This document shows, in pieces, positions 1 through 8,225 of a DNA stretch of 64,000 nt. This DNA is from Alphaproteobacteria bacterium (GTDB lineage: Bacteria; Pseudomonadota; Alphaproteobacteria; Micavibrionales; Micavibrionaceae). How positions within the stretch are numbered: position 1 is the first letter of the stretch; each line of letters begins with the position of its first letter. The position numbers and the translations under genes were made by a program. The DNA lies in NCBI GenBank assembly GCA_016125135.1, contig WGMJ01000005.1:1-64000 (forward strand), read 5' to 3'. Under the pieces are notes generated by a model. It was not told where the DNA came from, searched no databases, and was given only the letters and a program-made list of their open reading frames with translations.

Positions 1-192
1 ATCAGCTAAAACTTTTTGTGCAAGAATAAGGGAGCGTTCCTCACCTTCGATATTCAACGAAGGGCCACGATCACGGATATTGATTCCGAGTTTATCTTCA
101 AGATAGCGCAGATGGGAGCTGTTCTCGCCGTAGAGCAAACCTAAAGAGGAAGTCTTATCGAAGTTGAGCGTGGTCTGTATGTGCGCCTCCAT
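1..192 (-). CDS. phoH: PhoH-family ATPase, N-terminal part (cut by window edge)
   Basis: Only the first 64 codons are in the window, read leftward from an ATG at 192. They encode the N-terminal domain typical of PhoH/YbeZ: a GENSSHLRYLEDKLG stretch, then an RGPSLNIEG stretch, matching the family pattern of a KH-like fold before the ATPase domain. PhoH proteins are cytosolic P-loop ATPases linked to RNA metabolism and usually sit beside ybeY. The gene lies 60 bp downstream of another PhoH-like gene (253-1236) and behind miaB, so this copy is probably the canonical one in the usual miaB-phoH-ybeY order. The ATPase part is outside the window, so its motifs cannot be checked. Confidence 0.82.
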   Translation of the reverse strand, partial: MEAHIQTTLNFDKTSSLGLLYGENSSHLRYLEDKLGINIRDRGPSLNIEGEERSLILAQKVLAD

Positions 193-252
193 TTTCTATT
201 GTGAATGAAATTATTTACAAAAGATTAAAGATCAATGGGGTGCGGTATATTA

Positions 253-1236
253 TTAGGGCTGGCGGCTATCGTTAGCAGCGGCGGGAGCCTGGGTTTTCTG
301 CGCTTCACGGTCACGGGCAAAAGCCTCTTCTGCGGCTTTGACACGTGGGTGGCGCACAGTATCAGAGAAGGCGAATTGGAATATGGCAAAGCCCTCAATG
401 TCTTCAAGTGTACGAAGCGCGTAGTTAAGGCCGTGTTCTTCGGTTGTGGGCAAGTCACTTTGGTAGCGGTCGCCGCATATATACATCTTTGAACCTGTCC
501 CCAAGCGGGTAATAAACATTCTCATTTGTTCGGCGGTTGCGTTTTGCATTTCATCGCCAACAATTGCAGCTTTTTCGATTGTTCTTCCGCGTAAGAAGCC
601 AAGTGGCACAATTTGCAGCCTCTTTTCAGCTCTCATTTTTTTGAGTTTTTCTGCGCCCCATATTTTTTCAAATGAGTCATATATAGGCTGCAAATAGGGG
701 TCAATTTTTTCTTCCATGCCGCCGGGCAAATAGCCCAGCTTTTCACCGGCCTCAACGGCCGGTCTTGCAACAACGATTTTATCAACGGCTTTCTTCTCAA
801 AAAGCTCTGCAGCATGGGCGCAAGCAAGAAAGGTTTTCCCTGTACCCGCTGGCCCTACCAACAGACAAACATCATTGGCAGGTAAGCGAATTGTTTTAAT
901 ACATTCAGCTTGGCCTTTTGTTTTTGCAGCAAAGGTGGTGCTTCCTACATTTATCGTTGTATTGGCAATATTAAATTGCGTGGAGACATCCTCGATAAGC
1001 TTCATAACATCATTGTCGGCGAGGCGGCCTTGGGCAGATACGATTTTCTCGATGACTTTTACGGCTTTTTCAAGGCTGCCGTTACCTGTCACAACAATCT
1101 CTTTTTCAAAGCTTTGGACTTGAACATCCAGGCTTTGGCTGACGATTTCAAAAGCGCGCTTTTTGCTTTCATATTCGGCAGCGGGGCAAGCAATGTTCTT
1201 TGTTTTTAGTTTGGATGGTGCGGCAGCCTGAGCCAT
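253..1236 (-). CDS. Second, divergent PhoH-like ATPase
   Basis: 327 residues. The N-terminal third resembles the KH-like domain of PhoH. The ATPase domain follows, with Walker A GPAGTGKT, an ARPAVEAGEKLGYLPGG block (normally TRPAVEAGE.LGFLPG), Walker B VGDEMQNAT (normally LDEAQNTT) and GDRYQSDLP (normally GD..Q.DLP). It is therefore a recognisable PhoH with an unusual central core, and DE and Q are kept. The tail is Ala/Gln rich. It begins 5 bp after the miaB stop and ends 60 bp before a second PhoH gene, so the three are probably co-transcribed. No clear ribosome-binding site is visible. Function is inferred from the family: an ATPase acting on RNA or ribosome-associated targets. Confidence 0.85.
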   Translation of the reverse strand: MAQAAAPSKLKTKNIACPAAEYESKKRAFEIVSQSLDVQVQSFEKEIVVTGNGSLEKAVKVIEKIVSAQGRLADNDVMKLIEDVSTQFNIANTTINVGSTTFAAKTKGQAECIKTIRLPANDVCLLVGPAGTGKTFLACAHAAELFEKKAVDKIVVARPAVEAGEKLGYLPGGMEEKIDPYLQPIYDSFEKIWGAEKLKKMRAEKRLQIVPLGFLRGRTIEKAAIVGDEMQNATAEQMRMFITRLGTGSKMYICGDRYQSDLPTTEEHGLNYALRTLEDIEGFAIFQFAFSDTVRHPRVKAAEEAFARDREAQKTQAPAAANDSRQP

Positions 1237-1241
1237 TTTTT

Positions 1242-2627
1242 TTACGCTTTCCCTGTCAGTTCCCCTGTTAAAGAATTGGGGTAAGCTTCTGTTACCATGA
1301 CAGGGAGTATTTTTCCATATATTTTTTCAGATTGTTCAGGATTAAGGTAAATATGGACCGATTGGTTGTACTGGCTCCGGCCTGAAAGATGGCCCATTTG
1401 GCCGTCTTTTTGCTTTTCGGGCTTGCGGTCAAAAAGGACATTAACCGTTTTACCAATAAAAGACTCATTGAACGATTTTTGCTTTAAAATCATAGCGTTC
1501 TGGAATTTTGCTAATCTTTCGGTTTTAACCTTTTCAGCGATTAAATTCTTCATATTAGCCGCTGGCGTGCCGGGCCGGGCGCTATATTTGAAGGAGTAGA
1601 CTGACCCGTAGGGCATCTCGGTCGCAAGCTTAAGGGTATCCTCGAAATCCTGCTCGGTTTCCCCCGGGAAGCCGATAATAAAGTCGGACGAAAAGGCGAT
1701 ATCGGGCCGGGCGGTCACAAAACGCTCGATGATTCTGCGGTAATCATCGGCGGTATGCTTGCGGTTCATGGCTTTTAATATGGCGTCCGAGCCGCTTTGC
1801 ACCGGCAAATGGATGAAGGGCATGACTTTCGGGTTATTTTTATGAGCCTCAATAAGGTCATCCTGCACGTCACGAGGGTGGGAGGTTGTATAGCGGATCC
1901 GTTCCAGAGCATCCATTTTGGAAAGCTCGTCCATAAGGCGGCCCAAGCCCCAGATTTTCCCGTCTGTTCCTTCGCCATGGAAGGCATTCACGTTCTGGCC
2001 GAGCAGGGTCAACTCCTTGGCGCCGCCATCAACCAGCCTTTTGGCTTCATCGAGAATGGATTTAACCGAGCGGGAATATTCGGCCCCGCGCGTATAGGGC
2101 ACAACACAGAAAGTGCAAAACTTGTCGCAACCTTCCTGAATGGAAAGGAACGCGGTTACGCCTTGGCTGGCTTGTTCTTCGGGCAGTTTATCGAATTTAT
2201 CTTCGGCGGCGAAGTCAGCATAAACAGCGCGTTTGGCAATAGCGCCTGTGGCTTTTGCAACCATTTCAGGCAGCTCATGGTAAGTCTGCGGGCCGAAAAC
2301 CATATCGACACAAGGCGCACGGCTTGTAATCACTTCGCCTTCGGCTTGGGCAACACAGCCTGCAACGGCAATTAACATTTTATCGCCGCCATTAGCTTCT
2401 TTTTGTTCTTTGGCGTCACGCAGGCGGCCTAGGTCAGAGAATACTTTTTCGGTTGCTTTTTCACGGATGTGACACGTGTTTAAAATCACCATGTCGGCAC
2501 CTTCAGGCTCTTCAACCTGTTCATAGCCGAGAGGGCGCAAAACATCGGCCATACGGTGGCTGTCATAGACATTCATCTGGCAGCCCCATGTCTTGATATA
2601 AAGCTTCTTGGCTTGTTTTGCGGTCAT
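1242..2627 (-). CDS. miaB: tRNA-2-methylthio-N6-dimethylallyladenosine synthase MiaB
   Basis: Radical-SAM methylthiotransferase that adds the 2-methylthio group to i6A37 of tRNAs. The N-terminal UPF0004 domain has its three cluster cysteines in TWGCQMN, NTCHIREKA and GCVAQAEG. The radical-SAM CxxxCxxC is in EGCDKFCTFC, and a C-terminal TRAM-like domain follows. The open frame extends 23 codons further upstream, but the ATG at 2627 gives the normal N-terminus (MTAKQAKKLYIKTWGCQMN), so that start is chosen; length is then 461 residues, usual for MiaB. It is the first gene of a leftward miaB-phoH-phoH run. Family identity is certain. Confidence 0.96.
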   Translation of the reverse strand: MTAKQAKKLYIKTWGCQMNVYDSHRMADVLRPLGYEQVEEPEGADMVILNTCHIREKATEKVFSDLGRLRDAKEQKEANGGDKMLIAVAGCVAQAEGEVITSRAPCVDMVFGPQTYHELPEMVAKATGAIAKRAVYADFAAEDKFDKLPEEQASQGVTAFLSIQEGCDKFCTFCVVPYTRGAEYSRSVKSILDEAKRLVDGGAKELTLLGQNVNAFHGEGTDGKIWGLGRLMDELSKMDALERIRYTTSHPRDVQDDLIEAHKNNPKVMPFIHLPVQSGSDAILKAMNRKHTADDYRRIIERFVTARPDIAFSSDFIIGFPGETEQDFEDTLKLATEMPYGSVYSFKYSARPGTPAANMKNLIAEKVKTERLAKFQNAMILKQKSFNESFIGKTVNVLFDRKPEKQKDGQMGHLSGRSQYNQSVHIYLNPEQSEKIYGKILPVMVTEAYPNSLTGELTGKA

Positions 2628-2740
2628 GGGGCTAGTTAAAGCAGAAAAGGGTAATAAAAAGCAAGGAATAGGCGTTTGGTGCTTGACCAGAGACACACGT
2701 ATTTTGTATGCTATGTAAAATTGAAAAAGCGAGGGTTTGG

Positions 2741-3169
2741 ATGTTCACACAAAAAAGACAGCAGGCAGAGACAATTGCGTATCAATTTGAAGTGGCACGC
2801 CAAGGGCAGGTTGTTCCGCGCGACCTCGCATTCAACTCAATTCCTTCATACGACAGAGACTACCAAGGGCCGTACGTAACGCTTGATAAAGACCGTATCC
2901 TTTGGACGGACGCAATCCCATCACAAGCCGCAGATATTATTCAGCGCATGGATACAAGCAATGCGCGTATTGAAGGAGATCCTAACCGCGAAGACCGTGT
3001 TATCGGCACGCGTAATGCGTGGCTGGATGCAGGTGAGCTTGGCCAAGTGAAGCGTGCATTGCAAATTGAACAACGCGGCGAAAAAGACCGTGAGCGTAAA
3101 TCGGCCTTACGTGCTCTTGAAGTAAAGGCTGATGCAGCCATTGCACGCTTGTCGCCGCGTCAACTGTAG
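2741..3169 (+). CDS. Small cytosolic protein of unknown function
   Basis: 142 residues from the ATG at 2741, which has GAGG 8 bases upstream; an in-frame ATG at 2708 has no such site. No signal peptide or membrane segment. The protein is rich in charged residues: the middle has a DPNREDRVIGTRNAW stretch and the C-terminal third is a Lys/Arg/Glu-rich helix-like region. I do not recognise the family. It is divergent from miaB and convergent with the acetyltransferase at 3183, with 13 bases between the stops. Confidence 0.6.
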   Translation: MFTQKRQQAETIAYQFEVARQGQVVPRDLAFNSIPSYDRDYQGPYVTLDKDRILWTDAIPSQAADIIQRMDTSNARIEGDPNREDRVIGTRNAWLDAGELGQVKRALQIEQRGEKDRERKSALRALEVKADAAIARLSPRQL

Positions 3170-3182
3170 TAATTGAGCTTCC

Positions 3183-3662
3183 TTAGCGAAGCGCACATTC
3201 CATGCGGATTAAATCGGATTTTCCTTCGCGCTTCTTGGTGCTGTGTACCTTGAAGCCTTGCCCTTTATAAAAAGGTAGAAGCTCCTTGGAGGAAATGGTA
3301 ACTACAAGCTTGTCGGATCCGGCCTGTGAAGCACTTCTTTTAAAGGCGTTCATTAATCCCGTGGCAACACCACGTTTTCTTGCGGCGCTGGCAACAAATA
3401 ACTTATGCAGTGTTGAAGCATTGTCGCGTGCGCGGTGGTAAACACGGCCAAAGCCAAGAGGTGCTGCCTGTCTGTTTGTTGCCATGAGTGTTGTATATTT
3501 CCCTTTTGTTTCAGCGTCATTTATAAGGGCATCTTTTTCAACCTGTGGCATGAATGGACCAAGGCGCGATGATCTGCCATGAAATCGGTCGTCCCGTGTT
3601 GATTGCCTATGACAGCTTTGAATAAAAGGAAGGTCTTTCGTTGAGGCGCGTCTAATAAGCAT
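3183..3662 (-). CDS. GNAT-family N-acetyltransferase
   Basis: 159 residues. The GNAT acetyl-CoA binding motif A is visible as LHKLFVASAARKRGVATGLM (R/Q-x-x-G-x-G/A type), followed by a KLVVTISSKELLPFYKGQGF motif-B-like segment. These enzymes transfer acetyl from acetyl-CoA to an amine on a small molecule or protein; the substrate cannot be told from sequence. The gene ends the same leftward run as the MFS transporter at 3674, 11 bases downstream of it, so it may be the last gene of an AAA-MFS-GNAT operon. Confidence 0.8.
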   Translation of the reverse strand: MLIRRASTKDLPFIQSCHRQSTRDDRFHGRSSRLGPFMPQVEKDALINDAETKGKYTTLMATNRQAAPLGFGRVYHRARDNASTLHKLFVASAARKRGVATGLMNAFKRSASQAGSDKLVVTISSKELLPFYKGQGFKVHSTKKREGKSDLIRMECALR

Positions 3663-3673
3663 TTTTTGAGGCC

Positions 3674-4915
3674 CTAACTATAATAATCAAGGTCTTCGTG
3701 GAACGTCTCCCGAAGCTGGCTGACAGCAACAAGTGAAAGTACAATTGCGATTGTTGCAATAACCGATGTGGCAGACAGAATCCCCATTGAAGGTTTTAAC
3801 CAGCCCAGCATTGCATACATCGGGATGGTTGTTGCTCGCACAAAGTTTGGAATAGATGTTGCGGCTGTGGCGCGCAAGTTCGTGCCGAATTGTTCGGCGG
3901 CAACGGTTATCATGTTCACCCAGTAACCAATGGCTACCCCTAAAAGCGCGCAGAACATATAATATTCAAAAACGCTCAAATTACGCATCTGCATGAAGAG
4001 CCCAATTACGAACCCGCCGAAAATAATAAAGCCTGTAATGATAATACGGCGGCTTTTGAAGATATGACTGAGGATCCCCGCTAACAAATCACCTATCATT
4101 GTGAAGCTATAGCCAATTGCTAGGGCAATGCTGGCTTTTACAGGGAAGGGGACGTTCATGGCTTTTGCCAGCTCGGGCGAAAGTGTCCACGGTATGGCGA
4201 TAACGAAATAAATAGGGACGCCTATCAAGACGCAGTAAAGATAGCGCAGCCCAAGTTTGGGCTGTTTAATAAATTGCAAGAAATCGCCGCGCTTTACATT
4301 GTCTTCATGCGCTTTTGAAAACATGCCCGATTCACGCAATATGCTTCGTGTTGCTAACAATAGCAGGCCAGCTATACCGCCAATAAGATAGCAAGTGCGC
4401 CATGGCAGCAACTCGGCCGCAACGCCGGCAATCACCGCGCCGCCAATACCTATAAATGTAAATACCGCAACGCCAAGGCCGCGATGTTCTTTCTTCATAT
4501 TCTCGGTAATTAATGCCACGCCAATACCGACTTCACCGGCAAGGCCAAGGCCCGCAACAAAACGAAGCGCGGCATATTGATCAACTGTTTGCACAACAGC
4601 GCAGCCGAGCGTAGCAAGGGAATAAAGAAGGATAGAGCCAAGCAAGCATTTTTTGCGGCCTATCTTGTCGCCCAGCATGCCGAATATCAACCCGCCGATA
4701 ATCAGGCCTGTCATCTGCATATTGATAATAAACATACCTGTTTTTGTAACGGCATCACCAGTCAGGCCCAGATCTATAAGGCTGGGGGTCCGTAGCGCGC
4801 TAAAAATCAGAATGTCGTAAACATCGACCATATAGCCGAGCGCTGTAATAATAACAGTCGCGTTGAAAATATTTTTTGCGTTTGCCGTTAGGGGCGCTGA
4901 TTGTGTCGTTGTCAT
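3674..4915 (-). CDS. Major facilitator superfamily transporter
   Basis: 413 residues with about 12 hydrophobic segments. TM1 carries GYMVDVYDILIF, as in the metabolite:H+ and aromatic-acid symporter branches of MFS, and the TM2-TM3 loop has the signature GDKIGRKK. Secondary transport of a small organic solute across the inner membrane is expected; the substrate is unknown. Its ATG overlaps the stop of the upstream AAA ATPase gene by 4 bases (ATGA, 4912-4915), indicating translational coupling. Pairing a transporter with a tandem AAA ATPase is unusual and hints that the ATPase may act on or regulate it, but this is inference. Confidence 0.88.
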   Translation of the reverse strand: MTTTQSAPLTANAKNIFNATVIITALGYMVDVYDILIFSALRTPSLIDLGLTGDAVTKTGMFIINMQMTGLIIGGLIFGMLGDKIGRKKCLLGSILLYSLATLGCAVVQTVDQYAALRFVAGLGLAGEVGIGVALITENMKKEHRGLGVAVFTFIGIGGAVIAGVAAELLPWRTCYLIGGIAGLLLLATRSILRESGMFSKAHEDNVKRGDFLQFIKQPKLGLRYLYCVLIGVPIYFVIAIPWTLSPELAKAMNVPFPVKASIALAIGYSFTMIGDLLAGILSHIFKSRRIIITGFIIFGGFVIGLFMQMRNLSVFEYYMFCALLGVAIGYWVNMITVAAEQFGTNLRATAATSIPNFVRATTIPMYAMLGWLKPSMGILSATSVIATIAIVLSLVAVSQLRETFHEDLDYYS

Positions 4916-7107
4916 GGTTGTCTGCGGAAGCCCGTTTCGCCTTTTGGTGGTGTAAGGCCACGTTGGCGTAAATGGGCTGCGCGGTCAAGCGCTGTAATAA
5001 AGCCTTCCAAAGATGTATCTTCATTATTCATCAGGGCAACGTGGAAATCGCTGGCGACTAGATTATCCGGAATTTTATCGCCAAGCTTACTTATATCTTC
5101 TGCCTTGAAGCCGTAGATGGTTTCAAGCGCTTTTCTGGTTTGTGTTTCGGTGAGCGGGTCAAGCTGGATCACGTTCGGCACATATGTGAAAAACTTCTCG
5201 TCAAGGGCCGCTTCCGAAGACTTTGTTGTAAAAACAACGCGTACTTTATATTGCTCCATTAAATCCGAAATTGTTTCGGCATAGCTTGGGGCCTGACTGT
5301 CCGGATCATTTTGTGTTGGTACAAGATCGTCAATATTATTAATCAGCAGAACGCGGTTATACTCAACAGCATTACGGAATGCATAGGTAAGCTGTAAGCC
5401 AGGAGAGATGCCTCCAGAGCTCCGAGAAGATAGTATAACGGAGCGTCCATCAATAATTTCTATTTCAGTATCAAGTTCGCAAGCGAGATGATGAGCAAAA
5501 GATTCTTTCCCCGTGCCACTAGGGCCTGCAAGAAGAAGTGATTTTGTAAAGAAGGGGTTTTGTTGGCCCTCAAAATTCTGATGCGCCATGCCGTTAAAAG
5601 CTTTTTGTAAATCAGCATCGCGAGCATTCACCAAACCCCACTCATAAATGCGGTTTTTAGCGAGCGGTGCCAGAATAGCATCGCGCGAGCCAAATTCACG
5701 CTCGGCTTTTCTTTCGAGAATTTCGCAAAACTTTTCATAGTCACCCTTAATGCGGCTACAAAGCGCCATTGAGCGGTCAATCATACGTGAAGGGACAATG
5801 TATTTTTTTGCTAAAGATTTAACCTGATCAGGTGTAAAACTAAGTCTTTTTTCTTCCATCTGACGGGAAAATATTTTTTCACGCTGGTTGATAGGGGGGG
5901 ATCCGAAATAATATTGTAGTGATCGTGAAATTACAGAGGCAGGAAATTTGCCTTCATCGTTAAGTGCAATGATAAGATTCAAACCTCTCCGATTTGCTTC
6001 ATCAAATAGTTCATTAAAAAAATGCTTGGCAGCTGGATCTTCTGTTTTATCACCCGAAGCACTATCATGTGCCATTAGCACTTCACCATCATCAGCAAAA
6101 ACAATGGCGCCTTCTGGGAGATAGGGTATTAATTTAAGGAGCACTCTCAGGCGCGCAATAAGCTCGGAAGGTTTAGGTTTTGGCTCCTCGGCGTCATCAC
6201 TATCATTGGCAACGGTAAAAACGGGCCTACCGGTTGCTTCTCCTAAGCTGCGGATAGCCTCCGTTTTGCCGACGCCTGGCATGCCATTTATAAGCGCAAT
6301 AATGCCAATATTCTTAGCGTTAGGATCTGGATTTTCTTTTAATGCCTCTTTGAGTTCCAAAAAATCAGGAATATGCGCCCAGTCTTCTATTGGGTATTGC
6401 GCTTTTGCGGGTTTGCCAAGAAGAAAAGAAATCGTTTCGTCCCTTGTAGAAATTTTCGTTTGGAAAAGGCTGTATATCGGGCTGTTCAGAATATATACGT
6501 CTTCATTTTGCGCTTTGAAAATAAGGCCGTGTTTAAGAAGTGTTTCAAAGTCATCGCTTATAGTTTTTTTATCGTCTCTGATAGAGCTTAAGATATAGCC
6601 TGCAAAGCGTCTGGTGTCTTCTGTAGTAATGTCATCATTGCATAGATAGTCTATAAGGGAGTTAAAGGGCTCATTGGTTTGCAGAAATGCAACTAAAGCA
6701 AGAATATATTTCTGTCTTTCGGTCAGTTGAAAAATTTCTGCTATATGCGGTAAAGAAGGGTAAAAGTTATCAACCGTTGTTTGGGGGCTATTTTTTATAG
6801 TAGCCGCAAAATCATTATAAATCTGAAGTAACAGTTTTTGGTTTTTTTCTACATCTGCTTTTGTCTTTTCATGGAAGTTTAGGTCTTCACCGAATAACTC
6901 GAAAATTTTTTCATCGTTGAAAGGGAAATAACCTATGCGATTAAGAAATTGTGCACGCTCATCTTTGCTCAGCCCGCGGCTTTGAATCAGGCCAGCGTAA
7001 AAATAGGCAGAGATAACAACTTCTGCAGGTGTTTGCTGTGGAAGATCCGTGCCAAAATCCGCGTATTTTTTTACTTCTTTGAACTCTAAACCCATAACCC
7101 TGTCCAT
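4912..7107 (-). CDS. Two-module AAA ATPase with a degenerate second nucleotide site
   Basis: 731 residues, no signal or membrane segment. Residues 1-240 are a helical N-terminal region I do not recognise. Module 1 has Walker A GMPGVGKT (275-282), Walker B IVFADDGE (about 335-342) and a sensor-1-like IALND (about 379-383). Module 2 has GPSGTGKE (528-535), where the Mg-binding Ser/Thr after Lys is Glu, and LLINNIDD (588-595) where classic AAA proteins have hhhhDEID. Module 2 therefore probably binds nucleotide poorly or not at all. Start: ATG at 7107; a second ATG lies four codons in. A perfect inverted repeat sits directly upstream (7109-7128). Coupled to the MFS gene downstream. Role unknown; a remodelling ATPase is the likely class. 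Confidence 0.82.
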   Translation of the reverse strand: MDRVMGLEFKEVKKYADFGTDLPQQTPAEVVISAYFYAGLIQSRGLSKDERAQFLNRIGYFPFNDEKIFELFGEDLNFHEKTKADVEKNQKLLLQIYNDFAATIKNSPQTTVDNFYPSLPHIAEIFQLTERQKYILALVAFLQTNEPFNSLIDYLCNDDITTEDTRRFAGYILSSIRDDKKTISDDFETLLKHGLIFKAQNEDVYILNSPIYSLFQTKISTRDETISFLLGKPAKAQYPIEDWAHIPDFLELKEALKENPDPNAKNIGIIALINGMPGVGKTEAIRSLGEATGRPVFTVANDSDDAEEPKPKPSELIARLRVLLKLIPYLPEGAIVFADDGEVLMAHDSASGDKTEDPAAKHFFNELFDEANRRGLNLIIALNDEGKFPASVISRSLQYYFGSPPINQREKIFSRQMEEKRLSFTPDQVKSLAKKYIVPSRMIDRSMALCSRIKGDYEKFCEILERKAEREFGSRDAILAPLAKNRIYEWGLVNARDADLQKAFNGMAHQNFEGQQNPFFTKSLLLAGPSGTGKESFAHHLACELDTEIEIIDGRSVILSSRSSGGISPGLQLTYAFRNAVEYNRVLLINNIDDLVPTQNDPDSQAPSYAETISDLMEQYKVRVVFTTKSSEAALDEKFFTYVPNVIQLDPLTETQTRKALETIYGFKAEDISKLGDKIPDNLVASDFHVALMNNEDTSLEGFITALDRAAHLRQRGLTPPKGETGFRRQP

Positions 7108-7108
7108 T

Positions 7109-7128
7109 TACGTATTTAATGATACGTA
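7109..7128. promoter_or_regulatory. Inverted repeat upstream of the AAA-MFS operon (candidate operator)
   Basis: Perfect 7-bp inverted repeat TACGTAT (7109-7115) and ATACGTA (7122-7128) separated by 6 bases. It begins one base upstream of the AAA gene start codon. Position and symmetry fit a dimeric regulator site over the transcription or translation start. No regulator gene is adjacent, and the arms are AT-rich and short, so chance is not excluded. Confidence 0.35.
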
Positions 7129-7187
7129 GCATGGCGCTTGGTCATAAATAAAGGAAATTTTGCAAATTTCCCGATTTTAGGCTTAAT

Positions 7188-7718
7188 ATGCCCGCTATGC
7201 GCTATTTAAGCTTCCTGATTTTGTTAACTTTTCTGGGTTTTGTGCCTCCCGCACAGGCGAATGACGGGACGGTTTTAACCGTTTTTCCGGGCTCACGGGC
7301 GCCATCGTGTTACACGTTGGCCGAGGCTGAGGCCGAGCAGGCGATCCGTATTCATAGTGAATTGATGGTGATCAGCCTGAACTGCCAGCATCTCTGGCCT
7401 AGCAGCCAAACGAACCTTTATCGCCAATACAAACAATTCACGCTTGATAAGGGGACATTGCTGGCCGCTTACGAGCGCACGCTTGTAAATTTCTATGCGC
7501 GCCAAGGGCGTGATGCAGAAGCATCAATTAATAGCCTGCGCACCAAATTTGCGAACAAGGTGTCGGCCGATGCTGCTGTGATGCGCCCCGATGCTTTTTG
7601 CGAAGTCTACGCGCCGCGCATTCCAAAAGCTGCCCGTATGACAGACTCGCAAATAAGAAAATGGGCGGCAACCTTCTACCCGAAGCATCCCGTCAGCGTT
7701 CCGCTTTGCACGCAGTAA
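7188..7718 (+). CDS. Secreted or periplasmic protein of unknown function
   Basis: 176 residues with a signal peptide: MRYLSFLILLTFLGFVPP followed by an AQA-N cleavage site. The second ATG (7197) gives the tidier signal sequence, so the true start may be there. The mature part has four cysteines (SCYTLAE, LNCQHLW, AFCEVY and PLCTQ), suggesting two disulfides in the periplasm. No known domain recognised. It lies between the divergent AAA gene and mgtC, 33 bases upstream of the latter. Confidence 0.65.
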   Translation: MPAMRYLSFLILLTFLGFVPPAQANDGTVLTVFPGSRAPSCYTLAEAEAEQAIRIHSELMVISLNCQHLWPSSQTNLYRQYKQFTLDKGTLLAAYERTLVNFYARQGRDAEASINSLRTKFANKVSADAAVMRPDAFCEVYAPRIPKAARMTDSQIRKWAATFYPKHPVSVPLCTQ

Positions 7719-7751
7719 TGAACTTTCTGCGCTTCTAAGCGTTTTCCCTTT

Positions 7752-8225
7752 ATGGGGAACTGGACACCTGAAACCTTATCTTTCTTCGAGCTTTTATTTC
7801 GCATTATTTTTGCTGCGCTGGTAGGCCTTATACTGGGGCTTGAGCGCGATATAAAAGGCAAGCCCGTTGGTTTTACGAGCTACATGATTGTGTGTATCGC
7901 CTCTGCTCTCATCTCTATTATAAGTCTTGAATTAACGCATGAAATGACAGTGCGTGGGAATGTGCAACTTGACCCGCTCCGTGTTATTGAAGGCGTGCTA
8001 ACGGGTATCGGGTTTTTAGGGGCTGCTGCAATTGTCACCAAACATGAGAATAATGTTGTGGGAGACACAACAGCATCCGGCATCTGGGCTTCGGGTGGGC
8101 TTGGTATTGCAATTGGTTTCGGTTTTTACGAGATGGCCGCCGTTGCTGCATTGGCAATCCTGCTGATTTTCATTAGCGAGAAAATCCAGCGCAAGGTAAC
8201 GAAGGCCAATAAGGCGAAAAACTAG
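7752..8225 (+). CDS. mgtC: MgtC/SapB-family inner-membrane protein
   Basis: 157 residues with about four hydrophobic helices. Family hallmarks are visible: GLILGLERDIKGKPVGF after TM1, DPLRVIEGVLTGIGFLGAAAI, and TTASGIWASGGLGIAIG. MgtC proteins help intracellular or Mg-limited growth, partly by modulating F1Fo ATP synthase; bacterial SapB relatives are widespread with unclear roles. It lacks the C-terminal ACT-like domain of long MgtC proteins, so it is the short SapB type. Its stop overlaps that of the convergent permease gene (8222). Confidence 0.9.
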   Translation: MGNWTPETLSFFELLFRIIFAALVGLILGLERDIKGKPVGFTSYMIVCIASALISIISLELTHEMTVRGNVQLDPLRVIEGVLTGIGFLGAAAIVTKHENNVVGDTTASGIWASGGLGIAIGFGFYEMAAVAALAILLIFISEKIQRKVTKANKAKN

